Positions 1 to 5,928 of a stretch of 5,928 nt of DNA are shown one piece after another (positions within the stretch are counted from its first letter, which is position 1; each line of letters begins with the position of its first letter). Source of the stretch: Beijerinckiaceae bacterium (lineage in GTDB: Bacteria; Pseudomonadota; Alphaproteobacteria; Rhizobiales; Beijerinckiaceae); contig CANCSY010000203.1 of the NCBI GenBank assembly GCA_947380915.1, forward strand, positions 1 through 5,928, read 5' to 3'. The notes beneath the pieces are model-generated. The model saw nothing but the letters and a program-made list of their open reading frames with translations, did not search any database and was not told the DNA's origin. Made by a program: the position numbers and the translations under genes.

Positions 1-870
1 GAGGCGGACGGGGACAGTGGCGGCGTCGAAGCGCACCAGCTTTTTGGACGCGCCCAGCGCCGCTATGTCGACCAGCAGCGATTCTGGCGAGGCGAGCTTG
101 AGGAAGGAGAGACCCGCGCGCACGGGTGCGTCCAGCTTGCGCGGATCCATATAGAGCACCGGCTTGCCCTTGGCGGGCACAATGGCGAAACACAGGGCGA
201 TGGGCGTATGGGCCACATCGGCGCCGCGAAGGTTGAAGGCCCATGCAACGGCATGCGGATCGCTGAGCGCCAGCGCATCGGCCTTGCCCAGCGCCGCCTG
301 AATGCGCGCGATCTTGTCCTCTGCGCTCTCGCCGCTGAAGCGGGCGGGGTGCAGGGTCACGGCGCCCTGGGGCGGGGCGGGGCGGTCGGTCCAGATGGCG
401 TCCAGCGGGTTCGTGTCCGCAGGAACCAGCACGCCGCCAGCGGCCTTTACGGCGCGCTCATAGCGGGCGAGCTGGGCGGGCGTGTGCAGCCAGGGATCGC
501 AGGCGATGCGCCAGCCCTTTTTCACCTGCTTTTCGAGCCATGCGTCGGGGGCGGTCTCGCCACTGTTGAAAATCGCGAAGGCCTGCCCATCCACCTGCGC
601 GGGCGCCTGCAGGGTGTAGCGCCCATCGACGAAGAGGGCGGCGGCGTCGCGCAGCACCACCGCCGCGCCCGCCGACCCCGTGAAGCCCGTCAGCCAGGCC
701 AGCCGCTCGGCTGAGGGGGGCGTATATTCGTTCTGATGCTCGTCCGCGCGAGGGATCAGGAAGCCGTCGAAGCCCCGTCGCGCGAGCTCGCGCCGCAGGG
801 CGGCGAGGCGCTGCGGGCCCATGGCCCCGTTGGCGTCATCAGTGAAGGTCTGGAAGTGGCTCTCGAACAT
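1..870 (-). CDS. pepP: Xaa-Pro aminopeptidase (aminopeptidase P family), N-terminal part, cut by the window edge
   Basis: Family role: a metallopeptidase, usually cytoplasmic, that removes the N-terminal residue from peptides with proline in second position. Only the first 290 residues are present; the reading frame is open to base 1. Visible motifs: PRADEHQNEY (40-49), LTGFTGSAG (60-68), VDGRYTLQ (81-88), NPLDAIWTDRP (154-164), and FNLRGADVAHTP (212-223). These belong to the first and second creatinase-like N-terminal domains of the long (about 600-residue), XPNPEP1-like subfamily. The metal-binding pita-bread catalytic domain lies beyond the left edge, so activity cannot be judged. The ATG at 868-870 is the only reasonable start: an in-frame TAG (880-882) lies four codons upstream, and the residues from the ATG look like a normal family N-terminus. 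No good Shine-Dalgarno is visible; a hairpin occupies that position. The gene follows prmA by 36 nt on the same strand. The family assignment is secure; the symbol is by homology, since long-form members are not always called pepP. Confidence 0.93.
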   Translation of the reverse strand, partial: MFESHFQTFTDDANGAMGPQRLAALRRELARRGFDGFLIPRADEHQNEYTPPSAERLAWLTGFTGSAGAAVVLRDAAALFVDGRYTLQAPAQVDGQAFAIFNSGETAPDAWLEKQVKKGWRIACDPWLHTPAQLARYERAVKAAGGVLVPADTNPLDAIWTDRPAPPQGAVTLHPARFSGESAEDKIARIQAALGKADALALSDPHAVAWAFNLRGADVAHTPIALCFAIVPAKGKPVLYMDPRKLDAPVRAGLSFLKLASPESLLVDIAALGASKKLVRFDAATVPVRL

Positions 871-871
871 G

Positions 872-890
872 GCGCCAGACTAGCTGGCGC
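872..890 (-). promoter_or_regulatory. Perfect 7-bp hairpin abutting the aminopeptidase start codon
   Basis: On the minus strand GCGCCAG, loop CTAGT, CTGGCGC forms a perfect 7-bp stem with a 5-nt loop. It ends one base before the ATG at 868-870, so it covers the interval where a ribosome binding site should be. It lies in the 36-nt gap after the prmA stop. No T-run follows, so it does not look like an intrinsic terminator. It may limit or tune translation initiation, or may be a chance structure in GC-rich DNA. The structure is seen; the function is inferred. Confidence 0.35.
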
Positions 891-906
891 AGGCCCGCCC
901 CGCAAA

Positions 907-1851
907 TCAGATCAGCGGACGCCGCGCGGCTCCGCCCCGGCGCAGGCGCAGGCAGGCCCAGCCCTCGAGATTGATGCGGCGCGTGAGGGTGAAGCCCTGG
1001 GCCGCATAGCTCGACAGAACCCCCGCAACATCCGGCGCCAGCAGGCCCGAGAGCACCACATCCGCCCCATCCGCCGCCAAGGCGCAGATCGAGGGGGCGA
1101 GGCTGCGCAGGGGGCGCGCCAGAATATTCGCGAAAATGAGATCGTAGGGGCCGCCCGCCTTCAGGTCGGGGTGCATGACGCCGCGCGCCACCACGGGCCG
1201 CAGCCAGGGCGTCGCGCCATTGAGCCGCGCATTGGAGGCGGCGGCCTCCACGGCGATATAGTCGATGTCGCCAGCGGCGATGGGCTTGTGCAGGTAGCGC
1301 GCGGCGGCCAGCGCCAGCACGCCGGTGCCTGTGCCAACATCCAGCACCCGATGGGGGCGGCGCTCTTTCAGCACCGCGTCGAGCATCAGCAGACAGCCGC
1401 GCGTGGTGCCGTGGTGGCCGGTGCCGAAGGCAAGAGCCGCCTCGATCTCCAGCGCGATGTCGTTGGGGCGCACCCGCCCGCGATCATGGGAGCCATGGAC
1501 GAGGAAGCGCCCGGCCCGCACGGGGGCGAGGCCCTCGAGGGAGGAGGCGACCCAGTCCTTCTGGCTGATGGTTCCAAATTCCAGAGCTGCGGCGATGTCC
1601 TTGCCCGCGACGATCGTCACGAGATCGCGGATCGAGTCCTGGTCGGGCTCGGCGGCGAAATAGACCTCCACCAGCCATGGCAGTTGCGCCCAGGTCTTGG
1701 TGTCCCCCTGCTCCTCCTCGAAGGCGGAGGCGGCGGTCTCCGCCGGATCGGAGGATTCCACGATGATGTCCGCGACCGCCACAGCGGTGGCCTCGTCACA
1801 GCGAAGCCGCATGATGAACGCGGCGTTATTGGGGGGCAAACCTTCGAGCAT
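907..1851 (-). CDS. prmA: Ribosomal protein L11 methyltransferase (PrmA)
   Basis: A SAM-dependent cytoplasmic enzyme whose family trimethylates amino groups of ribosomal protein L11. Numbering from this start: a variable N-terminal substrate-recognition region (about 1-100), DWVASS (99-104), the family signature FGTGHHGTT (142-150), SAM motif I LDVGTGTG (170-177), the acidic loop DID (195-197), and FANILA (240-245), the counterpart of the NPPY-like motif. The length of 314 residues is slightly above the 293 of the E. coli enzyme. Start choice: an ATG at 1864-1866 would add five residues but has no upstream Shine-Dalgarno. The ATG at 1849-1851 has AGG seven bases upstream and gives an N-terminus (MLEGLPPNN) that I believe is usual in related alphaproteobacteria, so I prefer it; both are in frame. 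The gene starts 42 nt after the GT-C-like gene and ends 36 nt before the aminopeptidase, consistent with one transcript. No motif is missing. Confidence 0.95.
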   Translation of the reverse strand: MLEGLPPNNAAFIMRLRCDEATAVAVADIIVESSDPAETAASAFEEEQGDTKTWAQLPWLVEVYFAAEPDQDSIRDLVTIVAGKDIAAALEFGTISQKDWVASSLEGLAPVRAGRFLVHGSHDRGRVRPNDIALEIEAALAFGTGHHGTTRGCLLMLDAVLKERRPHRVLDVGTGTGVLALAAARYLHKPIAAGDIDYIAVEAAASNARLNGATPWLRPVVARGVMHPDLKAGGPYDLIFANILARPLRSLAPSICALAADGADVVLSGLLAPDVAGVLSSYAAQGFTLTRRINLEGWACLRLRRGGAARRPLI

Positions 1852-1893
1852 GGGGCCGCCTAGCATGGTTTTACGGGGATTGTCGATGGTGGG

Positions 1894-3435
1894 TCAGCGC
1901 GTGCAGGCGGGGATGGGGACGGGATTGGGGTCGGGAGGGACGTCGAGGCGATAGAGGTAGCGCCATTCTTCGACGATGGCGTCCTTGCCGATGAAGCGCA
2001 GGAAGGTCAGCGCCGGGTCATCGCTCAAGGACAGGGTCGCGCCGGCGGTGTAGGTCATCAGCAAGAGCGCGCTTCCGCCCGCGCGGGCGGCGACCTTCTT
2101 CATCGCGGCGAGGCCGTTGCGGGCTTTGTCTTCGAGGTCGTGTTGGCTCGTGAAGTCTTCAAACGATGGGGCCATGAACACCGGTTTGCGCCAGCGCACG
2201 AAGGTTTGCAGGCACCCGCCCGCCATTTCGAAGGTGGGAATGCGTAACATCCCGTTGACCTCGGCGCCGAGCAAGACGTCGATGGGTATGATGATCCGGG
2301 CGCCCGCCCCTGCCTCGCGCAGGGCCTCTGTGACTTGCAGGGTGGTGAAAACAGGTGTCATGAACTGGCGCAAACCAGCGACAGGGCCGCTGAGCGCGAG
2401 AAGGAAGATCCACAGGGCAAGTGGGCCATTGATCTGCTCGCTTGTCTTGTCCGCAGTCCAGAGCATGCCGATCATCAGGATGATCCAGAGGCTGAAATGC
2501 CGTGATCCGATGGTATAGACATGGATCGCCAGTAAAAAATTGGCGACGATGAACAAGGCTGTGAGCAGGGCGAGGAGCCGGGACCTGTTCGCGATGGAGC
2601 GGATCAGGAATATAGGCCCGACTAGTCCGAGGGCGACGATAAAAAGCGCGGTTCGCGATGGGTCCCAGCCGGTCAGACGCAGGTCATAGTCTACCGGCAG
2701 GATCGAAGTTCCGTTCATATAAGCCGAGCGAATGAAGCGAGTGAGCCAAGTCGTGTTCAGGCGCAGGGTATTGAGCGATTCGAAATCCGCCGCCGGCCAC
2801 ATCCACGCCAGCGCCACGACGCCACCGCACCCCGCCAGCAGAACGCCCCACCATTTCCACCCCTGCTCACGCAGAACAATGATCCCGCAGATCCCCGCCA
2901 GCATCACGCTCTGCAGACCGCCTTGCGGCAGCAGCGCGATGAAAAGCCAGCCGACGGACTGGCGACGGAAGGCGATGGCGCCGAAGAAGAACAGGACCGT
3001 CAGGGAATAGTTGCGGACGATGACGCCATATTCGAAAAACAGGAAATAATTGAGGCTGAGAAGGAATTTCACCCCCGGCGAAAACGGCGAGCGCAGATGC
3101 AGCAGGGCTGCGCTGCAAAGGACCACGACGCTCTGCACGATCTTGAGGGCGGTCGGGTCGTCGGTGAAGGCGAGGGGGATCTTCAGCAGCAGGTGCCAGA
3201 GCGGCGGATGGCCCTCGTAGCGGAAATTCCAGTACCAATCGGCCAGCGTGTGGCTTTCGCGGGCGAGCGCTGTCGCCTGCAATTCATCCGCCCAGGGGAC
3301 ATGGCTCCAGATCAGGGCCAGTTGGGTGGTGAGCGCCAGGGCGATCAGCCCGGCCCAGGGCCATGGGAGACCGGCGGTGGCGAGCCATTTCGGTTTTGTG
3401 TGGGCGCCGAGTCTCGGGTGATGGAGGCAACTCAT
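1894..3435 (-). CDS. Polytopic inner-membrane protein resembling a GT-C fold glycosyltransferase
   Basis: 513 residues with about ten predicted hydrophobic helices, at roughly 24-45, 97-116, 122-140, 143-157, 160-188 (possibly two), 195-213, 262-280, 286-307, 312-326 and 338-355, then a soluble C-terminal region (about 360-513). After helix 1 comes a loop with WADE (48-51), an acidic pair in the place where GT-C enzymes such as PMT/ArnT carry catalytic acids, followed by RYEGHPPLW (72-80). EYGVIVRNYSL (135-145) and GSRHF (310-314) are further conserved-looking motifs. GT-C enzymes move sugars from polyprenyl-phosphate donors to acceptors on the periplasmic side; donor and acceptor here are unknown. 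The start has AGGA ten bases upstream, and helix 1 follows a basic N-terminus. It is divergent from the GtrA-like gene across 177 bp, which supports an envelope glycan role. Its middle is less GC-rich than prmA (31/60 at 2461-2520 against 46/60 at 1141-1200). Membrane topology is secure; enzyme class is inferred from motif placement. Confidence 0.8.
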   Translation of the reverse strand: MSCLHHPRLGAHTKPKWLATAGLPWPWAGLIALALTTQLALIWSHVPWADELQATALARESHTLADWYWNFRYEGHPPLWHLLLKIPLAFTDDPTALKIVQSVVVLCSAALLHLRSPFSPGVKFLLSLNYFLFFEYGVIVRNYSLTVLFFFGAIAFRRQSVGWLFIALLPQGGLQSVMLAGICGIIVLREQGWKWWGVLLAGCGGVVALAWMWPAADFESLNTLRLNTTWLTRFIRSAYMNGTSILPVDYDLRLTGWDPSRTALFIVALGLVGPIFLIRSIANRSRLLALLTALFIVANFLLAIHVYTIGSRHFSLWIILMIGMLWTADKTSEQINGPLALWIFLLALSGPVAGLRQFMTPVFTTLQVTEALREAGAGARIIIPIDVLLGAEVNGMLRIPTFEMAGGCLQTFVRWRKPVFMAPSFEDFTSQHDLEDKARNGLAAMKKVAARAGGSALLLMTYTAGATLSLSDDPALTFLRFIGKDAIVEEWRYLYRLDVPPDPNPVPIPACTR

Positions 3436-3445
3436 TGAAAATGCG

Positions 3446-3449
3446 TCCT
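3446..3449 (-). promoter_or_regulatory. Shine-Dalgarno supporting the GT-C-like protein start
   Basis: AGGA on the minus strand, ten bases before the ATG at 3433-3435. The spacing is slightly long but acceptable, and no other ATG in frame lies nearby, so it supports this start. Confidence 0.5.
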
Positions 3450-3454
3450 GATTG

Positions 3455-3483
3455 AATTTTTGGCGGTCACTCCCGCTTAAATT
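3455..3483. repeat. Imperfect inverted repeat in the leader of the GT-C-like gene
   Basis: AATTT (3455-3459) pairs with AAATT (3479-3483), and inside it GCGG (3463-3466) pairs with CCGC (3473-3476), leaving small asymmetric internal loops and a 6-nt central loop. The centre is near 3469, about 34 bases upstream of the GT-C-like start codon. It could be an operator or a leader hairpin; a chance match is also possible at this size. Confidence 0.25.
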
Positions 3484-3551
3484 GCGGAGTCCGGGAAATT
3501 GTGAACTGTTTTTTCACCAAGAGCTATCCAAATAGTTTCAAAGGTAACAAA

Positions 3552-3580
3552 TTATCTTGCTTTTAAGATTCATTTATAAT
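3552..3580 (+). promoter_or_regulatory. Candidate promoter for the gtrA-like/flavoenzyme pair
   Basis: TATAAT at 3575-3580 is a perfect -10 hexamer in an AT-rich stretch. At 17-bp spacing the -35 position reads TTATCT (3552-3557), a poor match to TTGACA, so an activator or a weak promoter is likely if it is used. Transcription would begin near 3587, giving a leader of about 26 nt before the ATG at 3613. A 5-bp dyad, ATCTT (3554-3558) and AAGAT (3565-3569), overlaps the -35 and spacer and could be a regulator site. Confidence 0.4.
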
Positions 3581-3612
3581 AATTTATGTGTTAATTTGTT
3601 GCATTCATCAAG

Positions 3613-4113
3613 ATGTTTCCCATGTCCATTTTCCAGAGTTCCGCGTCCCGATCATCGCCCGCCCCGGCGCCTTCCGGCCTTGTCGCCTGGTTCAGGCGGG
3701 CGATGCGCCGTCTCCCATTTGCGCCGATCATCTGGCGCATCGCACGCTTTCTGACGGTCGGCCTTGTCGGCCTTGCGGTCGATAGCGGCGTTTTCTGGAC
3801 ACTCCACCAAGCAGGCGTTTCTGTCGAGATCGCGCGCGCCTTGTCCCTGGCGGTCGCGACCCTCGTCACCTGGTTCCTCAACCGCCTCTTCACCTTCGCC
3901 CCGAGCGGGCGTCCGCCCGGGCGGGAATTGGCCCGCTATGTGGGGGTGGCCCTTCTGGCGCAGGGCTTCAACTACGGTCTCTTCCTCACGCTCCTGCGGT
4001 TTGACGCAGGCGCCCATCCCCTGATTTGCCTCGTCATTTCCGCCGTGGCCACCGCCGCCCTGTCTTTCACGGGGCAAAATCTCATCGCTTTCCGCAGCAG
4101 CAAGGGCCGCTGA
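3613..4113 (+). CDS. GtrA-family four-helix membrane protein
   Basis: 166 residues with four hydrophobic helices at about 46-65, 75-93, 107-128 and 137-158, the size and layout of the GtrA family (PF04138). Family-like features are RFLTVGLVGLAVD (45-57), TWFLNRLFTF (86-95), and its C-terminal counterpart FTGQNLIAFRS (152-162). GtrA proteins are associated with polyprenyl-phosphate-linked sugars and are proposed to flip them across the inner membrane or to organise the glycosyltransferases that use them. Start: an in-frame TAA at 3592-3594 limits it; ATG 3613 lacks a clear Shine-Dalgarno. ATG 3703 (residue 31) has AGGCGG starting nine bases upstream and would give 136 residues, nearer the usual family length; the extra N-terminus is Ser/Ala/Pro-rich. 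I keep 3613 because codon bias in 3613-3702 is coding-like, but the shorter form is a real alternative. The flavoenzyme gene follows 37 nt downstream, probably in the same operon. The substrate is unknown. Confidence 0.88.
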   Translation: MFPMSIFQSSASRSSPAPAPSGLVAWFRRAMRRLPFAPIIWRIARFLTVGLVGLAVDSGVFWTLHQAGVSVEIARALSLAVATLVTWFLNRLFTFAPSGRPPGRELARYVGVALLAQGFNYGLFLTLLRFDAGAHPLICLVISAVATAALSFTGQNLIAFRSSKGR

Positions 4114-4126
4114 CGTTCATTGAACG
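4114..4126 (+). repeat. Small hairpin directly after the gtrA-like stop codon
   Basis: CGTTC, loop ATT, GAACG: a perfect 5-bp stem with a 3-nt loop starting at the base after the TGA. Six bases later there is a run of five T (4133-4137). The stem is too short and the T-run too distant for a good intrinsic terminator. It may affect mRNA stability or modestly reduce expression of the next gene, or mean nothing. Confidence 0.25.
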
Positions 4127-4138
4127 GCTCTATTTTTC

Positions 4139-4145
4139 AAAGAGG
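4139..4145 (+). promoter_or_regulatory. Shine-Dalgarno of the UGM-like flavoenzyme
   Basis: AAAGAGG, five bases before the ATG at 4151. It is the best ribosome binding site in the window and fixes that start. Confidence 0.7.
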
Positions 4146-4150
4146 TTTTC

Positions 4151-5653
4151 ATGTCCGACATTTTTGACGTCATCATCATCGGCGCCGGCCCCGCAGGCCT
4201 CACCGCCGCTTATCAACTCACCAAGGAAGGGCGCCGGGTGCTGGTGATCGAGCAGGATGAGGTCTTCGTGGGCGGCATCAGCCGCACGGTGAGCTACAAG
4301 GACTATCTCTTCGACATCGGCGGCCATCGCTTCTTCTCGAAATCGAAGGAGGTCGTGGACCTCTGGGACGAGATCCTGCCCGACGATTTCATCGACCGCC
4401 CGCGCCTGTCGCGCATCTTCTATGGCGAGAAGTTTTATTCATACCCGCTGAACGGCTTCGAGGCCCTGCGCAATCTCGGGCTCATCGAGAGCGCGCTGTG
4501 CATGCTCTCCTATGGATATGCGAAACTGCGGCCGATCCCGAACCCCCGCACCTTCCACGAATGGGTGCGCAACCAGTTCGGCGAGCGGCTGTTCTCCATC
4601 TTTTTCAAGACCTATACGGAAAAGGTCTGGGGCATGTCCTGCGATGAGATTTCGGCGGACTGGGCGGCCCAGCGCATCAAGGGCCTGAGCCTGGGGTCGG
4701 CGGTCATCAATTCCCTGATACGCCCCTTCCGCCGCAAGGGCGCGGCGCGTCCCGGCCAGCCCGTCATCAAGACCCTGATCGAATCCTTCCGCTATCCCCG
4801 CAAGGGGCCGGGCATGTTGTGGGAAGAATGCGCCCGCAAGGTCACGGCGCGGGGCGGGGTGATCCGCATGGGCTGCAAGCTGGAAAGCCTGTCACGCAAC
4901 GAGCAGACGGGCCAGTGGACCGTGAATGCGAAAACCGCGACCGGCGAGCCCGCCAGCTTCAGCGCGCCCCATGTGATCTCCTCGGCGCCGATCACCGAGC
5001 TGATGGCGGCCCTTGGCCCTGCGCCCATCACGCTGCCCCATGCCCGCGCATTGAAATATCGCGATTTCCTCACCGTGGCGCTGATCGCCAAGAGCTCCGC
5101 GAGCTTCCCCGACAACTGGATCTATATCCACGACCCCGCCGTGAAGGTGGGCCGCGTGCAGAACTTCCGCTCCTGGTCGCCGGAGCTGGTGCCGCAGGAG
5201 GGTATGACTTGCCTCGGCCTCGAATATTTCTGCTTCGAGGGCGACGGGCTCTGGGCTGCGCCCGACGAGGAGCTGGTGGCGCTCGCCAAGCGCGAGATCG
5301 ACCATATCGGCCTGATCCGCTCCGACGAGGTGGTGGACGCCTGCGTGGTGCGGCAGGCCAAGGCCTATCCGGTCTATGACGACGCCTATCGCAGCCATGT
5401 GGACGCCATCAGGGCGGAGCTGGCCGAGCGCTACCCGGGCCTGCATCTGGTGGGCCGCAACGGCATGCACAAATACAACAATCAGGACCACGCCATGATG
5501 ACCGCCATGCTCACCGTGCGGAACATTCTGGCGGGCGAAGAGCTCTATGACATCTGGGATGTGAACGAAGACGCCGAATATCACGAGGGCGGAACCTCCG
5601 GCGAGCGCGAGGCCCTGCGCAGCGAGCGCATGGTGCCGCGAAAGGCCGCGTGA
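4151..5653 (+). CDS. FAD-dependent oxidoreductase/mutase related to UDP-galactopyranose mutase
   Basis: 500 residues, cytoplasmic, no signal peptide. The N-terminal Rossmann FAD site is clear: [10 protein letters not shown] (7-16), acidic strand end IEQDE (33-37), GG (41-42) and GGHRFF (57-62). Family-specific motifs match UDP-galactopyranose mutase (Glf) as I remember it: YPLNG (98-102), YTEKVWG (155-161) like YTEKQWG, GRVQNFR (334-340) around the equivalent of the active-site Arg280, AYPVYD (405-410) for Tyr314, and [13 protein letters not shown] (435-447) for the FAD-binding Arg and Tyr349. The equivalent of phosphate-binding Arg174 appears to be Leu179. It is over 100 residues longer than Glf (about 370-390), with a basic insertion near 190-220. 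Glf uses reduced FAD to interconvert UDP-galactopyranose and UDP-galactofuranose; this homologue probably acts on a nucleotide- or lipid-linked sugar, but the substrate is not readable. Such proteins are often labelled protoporphyrinogen oxidase or amine oxidase; the motifs and neighbours argue against haem synthesis. It follows the gtrA-like gene by 37 nt. Confidence 0.87.
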   Translation: MSDIFDVIIIGAGPAGLTAAYQLTKEGRRVLVIEQDEVFVGGISRTVSYKDYLFDIGGHRFFSKSKEVVDLWDEILPDDFIDRPRLSRIFYGEKFYSYPLNGFEALRNLGLIESALCMLSYGYAKLRPIPNPRTFHEWVRNQFGERLFSIFFKTYTEKVWGMSCDEISADWAAQRIKGLSLGSAVINSLIRPFRRKGAARPGQPVIKTLIESFRYPRKGPGMLWEECARKVTARGGVIRMGCKLESLSRNEQTGQWTVNAKTATGEPASFSAPHVISSAPITELMAALGPAPITLPHARALKYRDFLTVALIAKSSASFPDNWIYIHDPAVKVGRVQNFRSWSPELVPQEGMTCLGLEYFCFEGDGLWAAPDEELVALAKREIDHIGLIRSDEVVDACVVRQAKAYPVYDDAYRSHVDAIRAELAERYPGLHLVGRNGMHKYNNQDHAMMTAMLTVRNILAGEELYDIWDVNEDAEYHEGGTSGEREALRSERMVPRKAA

Positions 5654-5690
5654 TTTGGAGGGTGGGGTGGCGCTGGATTAGAGTGGGCCC

Positions 5691-5928
5691 ATGATCGTCA
5701 CCCACCTCCGCAGCACCCTCCTCGCTCTCGCGGCTTGCCTGTGCTTCCTCGCGCCAACCCGCGCCGACGATCTGCCGGAGGTCCCCACATCTGCGCCCGA
5801 AGGCGCCCCCGCCACAGTCTTCAGCTTCGGCCGCGACAATCCCACCTGCGGCGAGTGGACCAACGGCTGCCAGATCTGCACCCGCCCCGCCGCAGGCGAG
5901 ATGCAATGCTCCACCCCGGGCATCGCCT
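5691..5928 (+). CDS. Secreted cysteine-containing hypothetical protein, 3' end beyond the window
   Basis: 79 codons are visible and the frame is open to the right edge. Residues 1-25 look like a Sec signal peptide: a short N-terminus with one Arg, a Leu/Ala/Cys hydrophobic core (8-21) and a probable cleavage site TRA/DD after 25. An alternative is lipoprotein processing, since LAAC (13-16) fits a lipobox, but the hydrophobic stretch continues past Cys16, so I favour ordinary cleavage. The mature part has a Pro/Ala linker, then a compact motif with Cys53, Cys60, Cys63 and Cys73 (CGEWTNGCQICTR at 53-65), suggesting disulfides or metal binding outside the cytoplasm. I do not recognise a named family. 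The start is bounded by an in-frame TAG at 5679-5681; the Shine-Dalgarno is weak (GAG at 5681-5683). It lies 37 nt after the flavoenzyme with no terminator between, so co-transcription is possible, though a functional link is unproven. Confidence 0.7.
   Translation, partial: MIVTHLRSTLLALAACLCFLAPTRADDLPEVPTSAPEGAPATVFSFGRDNPTCGEWTNGCQICTRPAAGEMQCSTPGIA

Larger units (their letters stand above)
3436..3612. other. AT-rich divergent intergenic region, likely carrying promoters for both flanking genes
   Basis: 177 bp between two divergently transcribed membrane-protein genes. Bases 3541-3600 contain only 11 G or C out of 60, against about two thirds in the flanking genes. It must hold the transcription start for the leftward GT-C-like gene and the rightward gtrA-like gene unless these are read from further away. 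I see one good -10 hexamer on the plus strand and two small dyads, listed separately. On the minus strand I find only weak promoter matches, such as TTGTTA or TTGAAA without a good -10 at normal spacing. No small gene or RNA is recognisable. Confidence 0.6.

Noticed and set aside
208..714. 168-codon plus-strand frame opposite the aminopeptidase
   Set aside because: The minus-strand frame encodes clear aminopeptidase motifs throughout, and the plus-strand product has no recognisable features.
736..1863. 375-codon open frame on the plus strand across prmA and the aminopeptidase start
   Set aside because: It is antisense to prmA, which has full family motifs. Its translation is rich in Gly, Arg, Ala, Gln and His without domains, typical of a mirror frame in GC-rich DNA.
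2923..3438. 171-codon plus-strand frame opposite the GT-C-like gene
   Set aside because: The product is Glu/Gln/Arg-rich, the complement of membrane-helix codons, which is expected of a shadow frame.
4114..4137. Intrinsic terminator between the gtrA-like gene and the flavoenzyme
   Set aside because: The stem is only 5 bp and the T-run starts six bases after it. The next gene has its own strong Shine-Dalgarno, so an operon is more likely.
4892..5584. 230-codon minus-strand frame opposite the flavoenzyme
   Set aside because: It is antisense to a strongly supported gene, with a His/Gly/Val-rich low-information product and no ribosome binding evidence.
4151..5653. Protoporphyrinogen oxidase (HemY/HemG) for haem synthesis
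   Set aside because: The FAD domain is shared, but the YTEKVWG, AYPVYD and HKYNNQDH motifs match the UGM branch, and no haem gene is nearby.

Overview
The window looks like an alphaproteobacterial chromosome, probably Hyphomicrobiales (inference). The genes are GC-rich with strong G/C third-position bias. A prmA gene lies beside a three-domain type Xaa-Pro aminopeptidase gene, an arrangement I associate with that order. No tRNA, rRNA, CRISPR array, insertion sequence or integrase is visible.

The left part (1-3435) is read from the minus strand. In transcription order it holds a 513-residue polytopic membrane protein resembling GT-C glycosyltransferases (1894-3435), the ribosomal protein L11 methyltransferase PrmA (907-1851), and the N-terminal 290 residues of a Xaa-Pro aminopeptidase (1-870) whose catalytic half lies off the left edge. 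The gaps are short (42 and 36 nt) and contain no convincing terminator, so read-through is possible. A compact hairpin sits against the aminopeptidase start codon.

An AT-rich 177-bp spacer (3436-3612) separates divergent genes. It contains a perfect TATAAT and two small dyads, and it is the only clearly promoter-like stretch in the window.

The right part (3613-5928) is read from the plus strand. It holds a GtrA-family four-helix membrane protein (3613-4113), a 500-residue FAD enzyme related to UDP-galactopyranose mutase (4151-5653), and the first 79 codons of a small secreted cysteine-containing protein of unknown function (5691-edge).

The most interesting reading is that the divergent trio of GT-C-like protein, GtrA-like protein and UGM-like flavoenzyme forms a cell-envelope glycosylation module. 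In this model the flavoenzyme makes or rearranges a sugar donor (perhaps a furanose), GtrA helps move a polyprenyl-phosphate-linked sugar across the inner membrane, and the GT-C protein uses it on the periplasmic side. The polyprenyl-phosphate glycosyltransferase (GtrB type) expected in such a pathway is not in the window. The families are well supported by motifs; the joint pathway is inference.
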